This document shows, in pieces, positions 41,234 to 50,601 of a DNA stretch of 57,560 nucleotides; the first letter of the stretch is position 1; every line of letters starts with the position of its first letter. The notes under the pieces are model-generated. The model was given only the letters and a program-made list of their open reading frames with translations. It had not been told where the DNA came from and made no database searches. The DNA comes from a bacterium. GTDB lineage: Bacteria > Bdellovibrionota_B > Oligoflexia > Silvanigrellales > Silvanigrellaceae. The stretch lies in assembly GCA_009918675.1 (NCBI GenBank), contig RGDM01000020.1:1-57560 (forward strand), written 5' to 3'. The position numbers and the translations under genes are program-made.

Positions 41234-44077
41234 TCAGATTTCAATGGTTTCTGTGCTGTTCCAGGCCGCGGTCAAGAGAGCTTCCTGTTCCTTCAGGTGA
41301 AGTTTTTCAAGGCCAACTGCAGGGCTGGCTCGTTCGCTACGACCCACATATTCGAGAGTTGCTTTGCTCACCTTGCTGAGAGTTTTCTGCACTTTCGCCA
41401 TGATGAAAGTGGCGGCACCCATGTTACGTGGTTCCTCTTGAACCCACGCCCATGATTTTGCCTTTGGATAAGCCTTCAGAGCTGCTTCAAGCTGAGCGTG
41501 AGGGAAAGGATGCAGCTGCTCAATGCGGACAACCGCCGTGGATGTTGCTGCCGATTTGTTTTCAGCCTTCTCGGTGCTGTCAAGCAAATCGTGCGCAACC
41601 TTTCCTGTGCAGAGCAAAATCCGAGTGACTTTGTCGGATGCAAGTTCGCTGCGCGGGTCAAGCAGCACTTCTTCAAATCGGCCGTCTGCTAATTCTTCAA
41701 AGCTTGTACTCGCACGCGGGTTGCGCAAGAAGCTCTTGGGAGTCATGACAACCATAGGCTTACGGAAATCGCGAATGACTTGTCTTCTCAGAGCATGGAA
41801 GAGTTGTTTTGCATTAGTAAAGTAACAAACTTGGATGTTACCTTGCGCGGCCATCTGTAAAAAACGCTCAAGACGAGCACTTGAGTGCTCAGGGCCTTGT
41901 CCTTCATATCCGTGAGGAAGGAGAAGAACCAAACCTTGAGTTTGTCCCCACTTGCTTTCTCCTGAGACGAAGAATTGATCGATGATCACCTGCGCACCGT
42001 TGGCAAAATCACCGAATTGAGCCTCCCAAATCACCAGTGCCCTGGTGTGTTGAGTGGCATAGCCATACTCAAAGCCCATTGCCGCAGTTTCTGAAAGAAG
42101 GCTGTCCCAAATTTCAATGCGTGCATCGTTCTTTAAACAGTTTTTCAGTGATGTGAAATGTTTTCCTGTTTCTGCATCTGTGAGTGTGCCGTGGCGATGA
42201 CTGAAAGTTCCTCGCCGTGCATCTTGTCCTGCCAAACGCACACTAAAGCCTTCATTGAGAAGAGTTGCGTATGCCAAAAGCTCTCCCATTCCCCAATCAA
42301 TTCTCTTTTTCTCTTCGACCATGTCACGGCGCTCGCCCAAGATGATTCGCGCGAGTTTCGCGTTGGGAGTGAAGCCTTCGGGAACCTCGACCAACTTGCT
42401 CCCCAAAGACTTGAGGAGATCGACACTCAATTTGCTGTTGACAGGTTTCAACATTTCTTCTGCAGAGACGTATCGGCGCAGTGATTCGAATCCGCGGTGA
42501 GGAGAATTTTGCTCGAGTTTAATATGCTCTGACTTAACCCGATCATAGGTGGCGTTCATTGCAGATTTGAATGAGCCGTGAATGCTTGCGAGCGCTTCCG
42601 CGTTGAAGCGTTCATCGAGTCCTTGTTTGCCTAAGTGCTGAGCGTAAGTTTCAAAGGGTGATGCTTTGGAGTCAACACGTTTGTAAAGCGTAGGTTGAGT
42701 AAAGCGTGGTTCGTCTGTTTCATTGTGACCATGGCGCCGGAAGCAGATGATTTCAATCACAACATCTTTGTTGAAGCGTTGGCGATATTCGGTGGCAATC
42801 GTCATCACAGCGTGGAGGTTTTCAATGTCGTCGGCATTGACATGAAAAATCGGTGATTGAACTGTTTTGCCAATATCAGCAACGGTGAGACCGGAGCGGC
42901 CGTCTTTGGGATTGGTTGTGAAACCGACTTGGTTGTTGGCAATAATGTGGATTGTTCCGCCAACGTTGTAGCCATCAAGTCGCATCATCTGCAAAGTTTC
43001 GTATACGACCCCTTGGCCCGCAAAGGCTGCGTCGCCGTGCAACACCACCGGCAACACCGCATTCACATTGCCGCCATGGTGAAGCACTTGTTTTGCGCGT
43101 GCTTCGCCCATCACGATACATCCGACAAATTCCAAATGGCTTGGATTGTAGGTAAGAGAAATACGGATGTCTGAACCCGAGCGAGTTTTGCGATCGGCTT
43201 CATAGCCACCGTGATATTTTACATCGCCATCACCTTGCAGCCCATCGTTTGGATAGCCTTCGAATTCAGCGAATAATTGTTCAAGAGGCTTGTGGATGCA
43301 GTTCACTAAAATATTCAAGCGTCCGCGGTGCGCCATTGCGATCGGAAATTCTTGTGCACCAAGTTTGGCACCCACATCAAAGACGGTCTCGAGCGCGGGA
43401 ATTTGTGCATCAGCACCTTCAATTGAGAAACGCTTTTTACCAATGAATTTTGTCGCAATGGTTTTCTCAAGCGCATCTGCTTTGGCTAACTCTTTGTAGA
43501 GTTCCAAACGAGTCTCTGGCGCAGGAGTTTGATTCAATTTGGCCATGGACTCATAAAGAAATTGCCGTTCCGAGAGATCAGCTAGATGCTCGAATTCGAC
43601 ACCAACCGTTGCACAGAAACGTCGGGTGAGATCTGCGACGAGTTCTCCCAACGTGAGAGGTGGCAAACCAAACCGCGCTCCCGCAGCGGTTGTGCGTGCA
43701 AGATCTGCTGCAGAGAAGCCATAAGATTCGAGCGACAGAGCCGCATGAGCGGCTGGTTCGATACCAAGCGGATTGAGATTTGCTTGCAGATGTCCAAACG
43801 TACAATATGCCTGCACAAGAGATGCACAGTGCTGTTCAAACGAGCCCTGCTCAGGGCTGCGAGTAAGACTTCCTGTTTCAGCCAGCGCGTGGCCATTGCC
43901 ATTGAGGTGTTCGTCTGGTTTCAGACGAACGGCAGTTTCAAAGCCTTCATGAAATCCTTCGAAATATGCTCGCCATCCTTCGCTCACAGCCATTGGATTT
44001 TCACGGTATTTGAGAAACATCTCTTCAACAAATGCCGCGTTCGCCTGAAAGATGGTTGAAAAATTCTCGTTCACCAT
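41234..44077 (-). CDS. sucA: 2-oxoglutarate dehydrogenase E1 component
   Basis: A 947-residue thiamine-diphosphate enzyme with GGAGGAAGAA before the ATG. It starts with FQANAAFVEEMFLKYRENP (E2-binding-type N-terminus). Thiamine-pyrophosphate domain segments include GMAHRGRLN-like PIAMAHRGRLNILVNC, GDVKYHGGYEADR and CFRRHGHNETDEPRFTQP, followed by the transketolase-like part (GFEYGYATQHTRALVIWEAQ, PHGYEGQGPEHSSARLERFL). It decarboxylates 2-oxoglutarate and passes succinyl to the lipoyl arm of SucB. Unlike many genomes, sucB and lpdA are not adjacent but lie 5 kb away on the other strand. Confidence 0.97.
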   Translation of the reverse strand: MVNENFSTIFQANAAFVEEMFLKYRENPMAVSEGWRAYFEGFHEGFETAVRLKPDEHLNGNGHALAETGSLTRSPEQGSFEQHCASLVQAYCTFGHLQANLNPLGIEPAAHAALSLESYGFSAADLARTTAAGARFGLPPLTLGELVADLTRRFCATVGVEFEHLADLSERQFLYESMAKLNQTPAPETRLELYKELAKADALEKTIATKFIGKKRFSIEGADAQIPALETVFDVGAKLGAQEFPIAMAHRGRLNILVNCIHKPLEQLFAEFEGYPNDGLQGDGDVKYHGGYEADRKTRSGSDIRISLTYNPSHLEFVGCIVMGEARAKQVLHHGGNVNAVLPVVLHGDAAFAGQGVVYETLQMMRLDGYNVGGTIHIIANNQVGFTTNPKDGRSGLTVADIGKTVQSPIFHVNADDIENLHAVMTIATEYRQRFNKDVVIEIICFRRHGHNETDEPRFTQPTLYKRVDSKASPFETYAQHLGKQGLDERFNAEALASIHGSFKSAMNATYDRVKSEHIKLEQNSPHRGFESLRRYVSAEEMLKPVNSKLSVDLLKSLGSKLVEVPEGFTPNAKLARIILGERRDMVEEKKRIDWGMGELLAYATLLNEGFSVRLAGQDARRGTFSHRHGTLTDAETGKHFTSLKNCLKNDARIEIWDSLLSETAAMGFEYGYATQHTRALVIWEAQFGDFANGAQVIIDQFFVSGESKWGQTQGLVLLLPHGYEGQGPEHSSARLERFLQMAAQGNIQVCYFTNAKQLFHALRRQVIRDFRKPMVVMTPKSFLRNPRASTSFEELADGRFEEVLLDPRSELASDKVTRILLCTGKVAHDLLDSTEKAENKSAATSTAVVRIEQLHPFPHAQLEAALKAYPKAKSWAWVQEEPRNMGAATFIMAKVQKTLSKVSKATLEYVGRSERASPAVGLEKLHLKEQEALLTAAWNSTETIEI

Positions 44078-44176
44078 TTCTTCCTCCGCCCTGTCCCGAC
44101 CTTGGGTTTGGCTCTGTTCTGTTCTCTTTTATGTTCATGTGGACGCTCAAGAGCAAACGTTCACATTAAATGCATT

Positions 44177-45601
44177 TCAATCCTCAGCATACAAACAAGC
44201 TCGCGCCGCATCGTAACTCATCAGGTTGACATGACGGCACCACTTTAAAAGAGCCTCAAATTGTAGGTCAGGATCTTCAAAGGGCAGCATCATCACGATT
44301 TGTTCAAGTGCAATGCTCTTTTCCAATCCTTCGCCTTGGGTTCCTTTAACAAGCTCGTAAATGGATGCAACCATGGGCAGATTCAAACATGCCTCACGCA
44401 AAATTGCTCGTCTGAGAAGCGGATCTTGTTCGTGAGCAAATGTCCTGCCGGTTTCGGTCAAGACCAGGCGGGTGCCGGGCGTGTAGAGAAGTCCCAACAG
44501 CTCACCAGATGCCACAGCAGGAAGCACATGGTCGACGCTCTGCCCCATGTCGTCGGCGAGATCATAGAGGTCCATGCCAATTTCCTCTTCGGCCAAACGG
44601 GTCAGCAGACCCTCGACCAAAACCAAGCTGGTGTTAATCAGCGGCTTTACGCGGCGAGGGCGCTCTGTTCTAGTTTGCGCCGGCGCACCCGATGTCATGG
44701 GTTCTGATTGTTGCGGAGCTTCGGTTGTTGTGGGCGGAACGCTCGCCACGGGAGGGTGCGCTTCTTCTTCGTGTTCAGAGATCATTCGACCGAGTTGGAG
44801 TTCACCGAACAAACGCTCGAGATCGTCTTCAAGCCGCTTGAATTCCTCTGTGTTGGGGTTGCGAGGACGAGGAAGTGGAACTTCAAACGTTCGGTAGATC
44901 ATACCCGGATTACTTTGCAAAATGACCACCCGATCGGCAAGCTGCATGGCTTCATCAAGGTTGTGGGTCACAAACACAGCGGCGCGGATTTTTCGTTCTG
45001 GTTGGGTCCAAAGGCGGCCAATTTCGGCGCGCAGCGATTCGCTTGTCAGAGGGTCGAGGGCGCTGAACGGTTCATCAAGAAACAGCACCATGGGTTCACC
45101 AACCATGGCTCGCGCAAATGACACGCGTTGCTTCATTCCGCCGCTGAGTTCGCGCGGAAAAACACCTTCGTAACTCGCCAAACCAACCAGCTCGAGAATG
45201 CTATCGATGCGGGCAGATCGTTCGTGTTTTGGGAGATGGCGAACGGCGAGTTCAACGTTTTCGCGGACCGTCATCCATGGGAAGAGAGCAAAGTTTTGGA
45301 AGACAAACGAAACAAGAGGGTCGGCCGGATCTTCGGGTTGTGCATACGAGACACTGCCGCGCGTGGGTTTAAGCAGGCCTGCCATGCAGCGCAGCAGGGT
45401 TGATTTACCCGAGCCAGATGTGCCGAGGAGTGCAAGAAATTCTCCGTCATAAACATCCAAATTAATCCCTTCGAGAACCGTGACAACATTCCCATTGGGA
45501 CGTGTGAAATCGCGGCACAAAGAGCGCACCGATAAAATATTCTTTCGAGTTTCACGAACCGCTTTACCGGCTGTGTTTGGGTTAGGAACAACGCTTAACA
45601 T
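44177..45601 (-). CDS. ABC transporter ATPase with C-terminal AAA-associated domain
   Basis: A 474-residue ATPase of the nitrate/sulfonate/bicarbonate class. It shows GTSGSGKST (Walker A), FVFQNFALFPW (Q loop), LSGGMKQRVSFARAM (signature), MVLFLDEPFSALD (Walker B) and VFVTHNLDEA (H loop) in the first 260 residues. A Pro/Thr/Ser-rich linker follows, then a C-terminal domain of about 150 residues (DLYDLADDMGQSVDHVLPAV, LTETGRTFAHEQ) typical of the 'AAA-associated' family. The start is the ATG at 45601 (another at 45613). It is 43 bases downstream of the double permease gene. No binding protein gene is adjacent. Confidence 0.88.
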   Translation of the reverse strand: MLSVVPNPNTAGKAVRETRKNILSVRSLCRDFTRPNGNVVTVLEGINLDVYDGEFLALLGTSGSGKSTLLRCMAGLLKPTRGSVSYAQPEDPADPLVSFVFQNFALFPWMTVRENVELAVRHLPKHERSARIDSILELVGLASYEGVFPRELSGGMKQRVSFARAMVGEPMVLFLDEPFSALDPLTSESLRAEIGRLWTQPERKIRAAVFVTHNLDEAMQLADRVVILQSNPGMIYRTFEVPLPRPRNPNTEEFKRLEDDLERLFGELQLGRMISEHEEEAHPPVASVPPTTTEAPQQSEPMTSGAPAQTRTERPRRVKPLINTSLVLVEGLLTRLAEEEIGMDLYDLADDMGQSVDHVLPAVASGELLGLLYTPGTRLVLTETGRTFAHEQDPLLRRAILREACLNLPMVASIYELVKGTQGEGLEKSIALEQIVMMLPFEDPDLQFEALLKWCRHVNLMSYDAARACLYAED

Positions 45602-45644
45602 GAAGATGTCCATCCCATTGCGAAAGTGAATGAAGTTGAATGGC

Positions 45645-47447
45645 TCATAGTTTGAGCACCTCGGCCTGATGATGCAAGGACCGCCAGACGGTGCGATTGA
45701 GTACAATCAATGCGATGGTGATGACAATGATCGCAGCCACCAATCGTTGATAGTGACCGTGGGTGGTTGCCTCGGTGATCTCTGCGCCTATTCCTGCTGC
45801 GCGCAAGCGCCCGCCAGGATAATCGACAATCTCGGCAACAATGCTTGCGTTCCAGGCTCCTCCAGCAGCGGTGATCCAGCCTGTCAGCAACGATGGAAAG
45901 ACACAGGGAAGATAAAGTTTGGTGAACTTTTCTCTGACGGAAAAACGAAAAACGTTGGCAACGGTTTCAAGTTCGCCAGGGATGCGGCTTGCGCCCGAGA
46001 TAACGTTAAAAAGCAGATACCATTGATTGCCGATGGTCATAAGAAGAGTAGCCACCATTCCAGCACCCATCTGCGATCGCGAAAAAGCCATTGCAATGAG
46101 TGGATAAAGGACGGGTGCTGGAAAAGCTGCAAGGTTTTGAATGAACGGCGTGAGGAGCCGACTCAAACGCGGCGATTTGCCGATCCAAATACCCACTGGA
46201 ACTGTCCACAATGTCGCAAAAACGATAACACCAAGCACCTTTGCAAACGTCAGAAGCAAAGCGTTTGTGAGTTCAAGCCAATCAGCGCGCGTGACGCTCG
46301 CCATACTTGCGGCAATGTTTGGGATGCTCGGCAGTGCGAGAAAGACCAAGCCACCAAACAAAAAGCCCGAGAGCCAGCGGGTCAATGCAAGCACTTGTTC
46401 AGCGAGACGCGCCTGCGCTTTGCTCTGCAGAAGATTGGTTGGGCTGGTAATCAAACGCCATCGGTTCAGCGTTTCTTCGACATGAAATTGGCCCAGCGGA
46501 AGAGAGGATTTTGTTTTAGTTTGAAGCCAAAATTCGCGTAGGTGCGAGAACAGGCTTTTACTCAGTGTACCTACTTTTTGGCTAATTTCTGATTTACGCA
46601 GGAGCTCGAGGAAAAGCGAACGCCCGTTGCCATCATTTTCGTTCGTATCGCGATACTGCGAGCTCCATGCAATGAGAGGTCGCCAGAGAAGAAAATCGAC
46701 CCCCCAAACCATCAACACCAAGCACGCCAGGCCAGCAACAAATGCGCCGTACTGCTGATTCTCAAAAGTGACATTGAGAAAACTTCCGAGCCCTGGCAGA
46801 CGATAGCTCTTGTCGCCCAACACGAAACCTTCGCACAACGTGAGAAAAAACCATCCGCCGGCCATCGACATCATGCCATTATAAACCAACGGACTGAGCG
46901 CGCTCGGCAGATCGAGGCGAGTGAGCTTTTCGAGCGGACCCAAGCGGGCAACTTCCGCATATTCCTTCAGCTCAGGACTCAAATTGCGCTGGCTTTCATA
47001 ATACGCAAACACCAGGTTCCAGACCTGTCCTGTAAAAATCATCAGGATGCACGAAAGCTCAAGACCCCAACGGCTGGTTGGAAAGATACGAGTGAGCGCA
47101 AGAACGAAACCAGGGAGAAATGTGAGAACCGGGAGACTTTGCAGCACATCGAGAATTGGAATCATCAATCTTTCATTGCGCTCGTTTCTCGCAGCAATTG
47201 TTCCGTACGCGACCGAAAAAATATAGCTAATCGACAGTGCAATTAAGCTTCTGACAAGCGACAAAGCCGCATATTCTGGTAGCTTTTTGAGGTCAGAGCT
47301 CACTGGCACAGCCTCAAGATACGGAGCGCTGCCAACGGCAACAAAATGCGCAAGTGCTAAACCCACGGCCGTTACAAGAACAAGCGTGAGCAATTCAGCC
47401 ATAAAATATGAGCCACGTTCCACAATGGGACGTGAAGCGATTTTCAT
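45645..47447 (-). CDS. Double ABC transporter permease
   Basis: A 600-residue protein made of two permease halves. The first (1-265) has an EAA-type loop near LKEYAEVARLGPLEKLTRLDLPSAL. The second (about 360-600) has GELETVANVFRFSVREKFTKLYLPCV. A cytoplasmic linker of about 100 residues joins them. The halves each have about five or six hydrophobic helices. This arrangement, with an ATPase bearing the AAA-associated domain, is a known class of nitrate/sulfonate-like systems without a dedicated binding protein. The substrate is unknown. Confidence 0.9.
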   Translation of the reverse strand: MKIASRPIVERGSYFMAELLTLVLVTAVGLALAHFVAVGSAPYLEAVPVSSDLKKLPEYAALSLVRSLIALSISYIFSVAYGTIAARNERNERLMIPILDVLQSLPVLTFLPGFVLALTRIFPTSRWGLELSCILMIFTGQVWNLVFAYYESQRNLSPELKEYAEVARLGPLEKLTRLDLPSALSPLVYNGMMSMAGGWFFLTLCEGFVLGDKSYRLPGLGSFLNVTFENQQYGAFVAGLACLVLMVWGVDFLLWRPLIAWSSQYRDTNENDGNGRSLFLELLRKSEISQKVGTLSKSLFSHLREFWLQTKTKSSLPLGQFHVEETLNRWRLITSPTNLLQSKAQARLAEQVLALTRWLSGFLFGGLVFLALPSIPNIAASMASVTRADWLELTNALLLTFAKVLGVIVFATLWTVPVGIWIGKSPRLSRLLTPFIQNLAAFPAPVLYPLIAMAFSRSQMGAGMVATLLMTIGNQWYLLFNVISGASRIPGELETVANVFRFSVREKFTKLYLPCVFPSLLTGWITAAGGAWNASIVAEIVDYPGGRLRAAGIGAEITEATTHGHYQRLVAAIIVITIALIVLNRTVWRSLHHQAEVLKL

Positions 47448-47462
47448 GGGGCGCCTCTCCCA

Positions 47463-48419
47463 CTAACTTTGAGAGCTGACTGAACGTGAGTGAATATTGC
47501 TCAAAGCACAATGCGCAACAATCGACACACTATTCGCCAAGTTCAAGCTTCGCACACCCCGATCAAACATCGCTATTGTAACAAGGTGCCCACGTTGGCT
47601 TTCTCTACACTCGGCTAAAATGTTCACAGGTATGCCCGAGGTTTCTGCGCCAAAGACAAGAAGGTCACCAGGCTCAAAGCTGAATTCCGACGGTGTTTGT
47701 TTGCCGCCCGTTTCGACAAGAATGATGCGCCGCGAGGGCCGGGTGGCAAGAAATTCTTCCCACGACGAATGAACGTAAAGTTCAACGAAGGGCCAGTAGT
47801 CGAGTCCGGCGCGCCGGAAACTTTTTTCCGAGACGTCAAAGCCTAGGGGCTCGATGAGATGGAGTCGACAGCTAAATGCGGCGCACAGCCGAGCGATGGT
47901 TCCGGTGTTTGGCGGAATTTGCGGTGAGTAGAGAACAATTTCTGGATGAAAATCTCGAAGTGCCAGAACGGTTTCGTGACTCAAATTTCCATCCACTTCA
48001 CGGACTAAATTTGGACACCTGCTGAGCGGAGGCAGCTGGGAAAGCCGCGACAAAGGTGTCAGGCCTTTGAAGTTATCAGCACCATCGTTGAGAGTCGGGT
48101 TAAGTTGCTGCGGATGATCTTGTCGTTTTTTGATGGCCTGAACGTATTCGCCAGATTCAAGGCCCAGTTCTTTTGCCAACAGTGCCAGGGTGTCATCGAG
48201 AAGTTCGTGGATGGGCTCCTTAGATCTGGGCGATGTTTTCAAGCTTTCCAGAATCTGCTCTGTGAATTGCAACACCTGGGCAAAGAGCTCTTCGCGCGAT
48301 GAAGAGGGCTCAGTAGACTCAAGAGCCTTGGCGTAGGTTTTGACTGCCTGTGCCAACCAGCCGCGTGCCGTATTGCGGCCACGCCGGCGAAGCTTTTTGA
48401 GCGTGCGTGGTGCCGTCAT
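47463..48419 (-). CDS. TrmL-like SPOUT tRNA methyltransferase with N-terminal extension
   Basis: A 318-residue protein. The C-terminal 160 residues are a SPOUT domain: IVLYSPQIPPNTGTIARLC, HLIEPLGFDVSEKSFRRAGLDYW, LLVFGAETSGIPVNIL and MFDRGVRSLNLANSVSIVAHCAL match tRNA (cytidine/uridine-34-2'-O)-methyltransferase TrmL, which methylates the wobble ribose. The N-terminal 150 residues are an Arg/Lys-rich then helical region (RTLKKLRRRGRNTARGWLAQ, FTEQILESLKT) that standard TrmL lacks and which may bind RNA. Its ATG overlaps the engB stop by four bases. Together with the MnmC-like and desulfurase genes it adds a third candidate wobble modifier in the window. Confidence 0.9.
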   Translation of the reverse strand: MTAPRTLKKLRRRGRNTARGWLAQAVKTYAKALESTEPSSSREELFAQVLQFTEQILESLKTSPRSKEPIHELLDDTLALLAKELGLESGEYVQAIKKRQDHPQQLNPTLNDGADNFKGLTPLSRLSQLPPLSRCPNLVREVDGNLSHETVLALRDFHPEIVLYSPQIPPNTGTIARLCAAFSCRLHLIEPLGFDVSEKSFRRAGLDYWPFVELYVHSSWEEFLATRPSRRIILVETGGKQTPSEFSFEPGDLLVFGAETSGIPVNILAECRESQRGHLVTIAMFDRGVRSLNLANSVSIVAHCALSNIHSRSVSSQS

Positions 48420-49069
48420 AGCGAGCGCGGTTCGTTCTGCAAGAGTCCGGCGAGCCCGCTCATAACCTCAGGTAGGCCCAATTTTTGCAGAGTGCTTGTT
48501 GTCACCACCATTCCCGGAGGCAGACCCAATTGTTGGTTGCGTTGACGAATAACCAGGCCGAGTTGAGCTTTGGTGAATTTGTCGCACTTGGTGAGAACCA
48601 GCAGAACACCGAGCTCGCGCTGCAGGAACCACTGCACAAGATTAGTGTCTTCTTCATTCACTTCACGGCGAACATCCATAAGGAAAAGAATTCCCAGCAG
48701 AGACTTTCGTCGTTCGAAAAAGACCCGCATTGCGTCGGCCCAGTGCGCTTGCGTCTCGCGTGGCGAAAAAGCGAATCCATATCCTGGTAAGTCGACGAGG
48801 CGGAAGACACCGCGTTCTGCACTGAAGACGTTCATGAGCTGGGTGCGCCCAGGTGTGGAACTCACACGAGCGAGTTGTTTTTGTCCTGCCAGAAAATTAA
48901 GCAAAGAACTTTTGCCAACATTGCTGCGGCCGACAATGGCGAGCTCAGGAACATCATCTGCAGGAAGTTCTTCAATTTTGCTTGCAGACGTCACGAACTC
49001 CATCCGGAGAGGGAATTTTCTGAGCATCAATTGATGAACGAATTCATCGGAAACCGGAGTGTAATTCAT
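48416..49069 (-). CDS. engB: Ribosome biogenesis GTP-binding protein EngB (YihA/YsxC)
   Basis: A 217-residue GTPase. The start is the ATG at 49069 (MNYTPVSDEF); no ribosome site is strong, and the frame is open to 49123. The G1 motif is GRSNVGKSSLLN, the G2/G3 region STPGRTQLMNVF and LVDLPGYGFAF, and the G4 motif TKCDKF. EngB acts in assembly of the large ribosomal subunit. Its stop overlaps the start of the TrmL-like gene (ATGA). Confidence 0.95.
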   Translation of the reverse strand: MNYTPVSDEFVHQLMLRKFPLRMEFVTSASKIEELPADDVPELAIVGRSNVGKSSLLNFLAGQKQLARVSSTPGRTQLMNVFSAERGVFRLVDLPGYGFAFSPRETQAHWADAMRVFFERRKSLLGILFLMDVRREVNEEDTNLVQWFLQRELGVLLVLTKCDKFTKAQLGLVIRQRNQQLGLPPGMVVTTSTLQKLGLPEVMSGLAGLLQNEPRSL

Positions 49070-49168
49070 GGGATTAATCCAGCGGGTGAGTTGCCTTTTC
49101 TGGTCGGCAGGACTAGATAGCAAGCCCGGGCGGCAGAAGCCCTCAAGTTATGACCCAGGAGAGTAAAA

Positions 49169-50584
49169 ATGTCTACATCCTATGATCTCGTGGTGATTGG
49201 TAGTGGCCCCGCGGGCTACGTGGCAGCAATCCATGGCGCACAAAGTGGTTTGAAAACAGCACTCATTGAGAAAAAGGAATGGCTTGGCGGGACCTGCTTG
49301 AATGTAGGTTGTATCCCGACAAAGGCGATGCTTCACTCGGCGAGCATGTTCGATAAAGCCAGCAAATTGGCTTCCTACGGAGTCAAAATTGAAGGTGCCG
49401 ACAAACCAGGTGGAATCAAACTCGACTTCCCGCAGGTCAACACGCGCAAAGACGAAATCGTGAAACACGTCAACGGTGGCGTGGCTTTCTTGATGAAGAA
49501 AAACAAGATCGATGTGATCCGCGGCATGGGTCGCTTGGCAGGCACAGGCTCTGTTGAAGTAACAGCAGCGGACGGTAGCAAAAGCAAAATTCAAGCAAAA
49601 AATATTATCCTGGCAACCGGTTCAAAAGTGCGCGAATTGCCGCACATCAAGATCGACGGCAAAGACATTCTCAGCTCCGACCACATCCTCTACCTAGACA
49701 AAGTTCCAGAAAGCTTGGCTATCTTGGGTGGCGGTGTTGTAGGTTCTGAATTCGCATCGTGCTTTGGCCGCTTCGGTTCAAAGGTTGCGATTTTTGAAAT
49801 GAGCGATCAGCTTGTGCCCAGCGAAGATTTTGAAACTGCGGCAGAACTCGCTAAAGCGCTCAAGAAACAAAACGTTGAGATTTTCACTAGCATTAAAGTG
49901 AAGAGTATCACCGCGAAGGGCGGAAAAGTTGAAGTCCTGGTGGAAGGTGAATCCGCTCCACGGGTTTATGAAAAAGCATTAATTAGTGTTGGTCGTGCTC
50001 CAGTCACCGAAGACATTGGTTTGGAAACTGTTGGTATCAAGCCCGATGCGCGTGGTTTCATACCTGTCGATCTGAAAACCTACAAAACAACAGCAGCAAA
50101 CGTTTACGCAGTGGGCGATATCATCCCTACGCCACAGCTGGCACACACAGCCTCTGCTGAAGCGATGTTTGCTGTGGACATTGTCACCGGCAAAAAGCGC
50201 TCCCCTATCAATTATCTTACTAACCCAGGTGCAATTTATACCTATCCGGAAGTTGCCAGCATTGGCCATCGCGAGCAAGACCTCAAGAAAGAAGGACGCG
50301 AATATAGCGTTGGTAAATTCCCCTTCTCAGCGATTGCCAAGGCGCGCATCGAAGATGCGTCGGACGGTTTTGTGAAGATTCTCACAGACAAAAAGTATGG
50401 CGAAATTCTTGGCGTGCATATTGTGCATGCCAAGGCAACCGAACTCATTGCAGAATTCAGTTTGGGTAACAATCTCGAGATGACGATCGACGAATTGGCG
50501 CACACCATTCATCCGCATCCAACCATCTCAGAGACGATCCTTGAAGCTGCGCACGCAGCTAAAGGACATGCGATTCATATCTGA
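49169..50584 (+). CDS. lpdA: Dihydrolipoamide dehydrogenase (E3)
   Basis: A 471-residue FAD protein with AGGAGAG before the ATG. IGSGPAGYVAAIHG is the FAD loop, GGTCLNVGCIPTKAML has the redox-active Cys43 and Cys48, LAILGGGVVGSEFA the NAD site, YAVGDIIPTPQLAHTASAEA the second FAD site, and HTIHPHPTISE the catalytic His-Glu pair. It reoxidises the lipoyl group of SucB, giving NADH. It is followed by sucB after 17 bases and divergent from engB. Confidence 0.97.
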   Translation: MSTSYDLVVIGSGPAGYVAAIHGAQSGLKTALIEKKEWLGGTCLNVGCIPTKAMLHSASMFDKASKLASYGVKIEGADKPGGIKLDFPQVNTRKDEIVKHVNGGVAFLMKKNKIDVIRGMGRLAGTGSVEVTAADGSKSKIQAKNIILATGSKVRELPHIKIDGKDILSSDHILYLDKVPESLAILGGGVVGSEFASCFGRFGSKVAIFEMSDQLVPSEDFETAAELAKALKKQNVEIFTSIKVKSITAKGGKVEVLVEGESAPRVYEKALISVGRAPVTEDIGLETVGIKPDARGFIPVDLKTYKTTAANVYAVGDIIPTPQLAHTASAEAMFAVDIVTGKKRSPINYLTNPGAIYTYPEVASIGHREQDLKKEGREYSVGKFPFSAIAKARIEDASDGFVKILTDKKYGEILGVHIVHAKATELIAEFSLGNNLEMTIDELAHTIHPHPTISETILEAAHAAKGHAIHI

Positions 50585-50601
50585 TTGGAGAACAGAGACC
50601 C

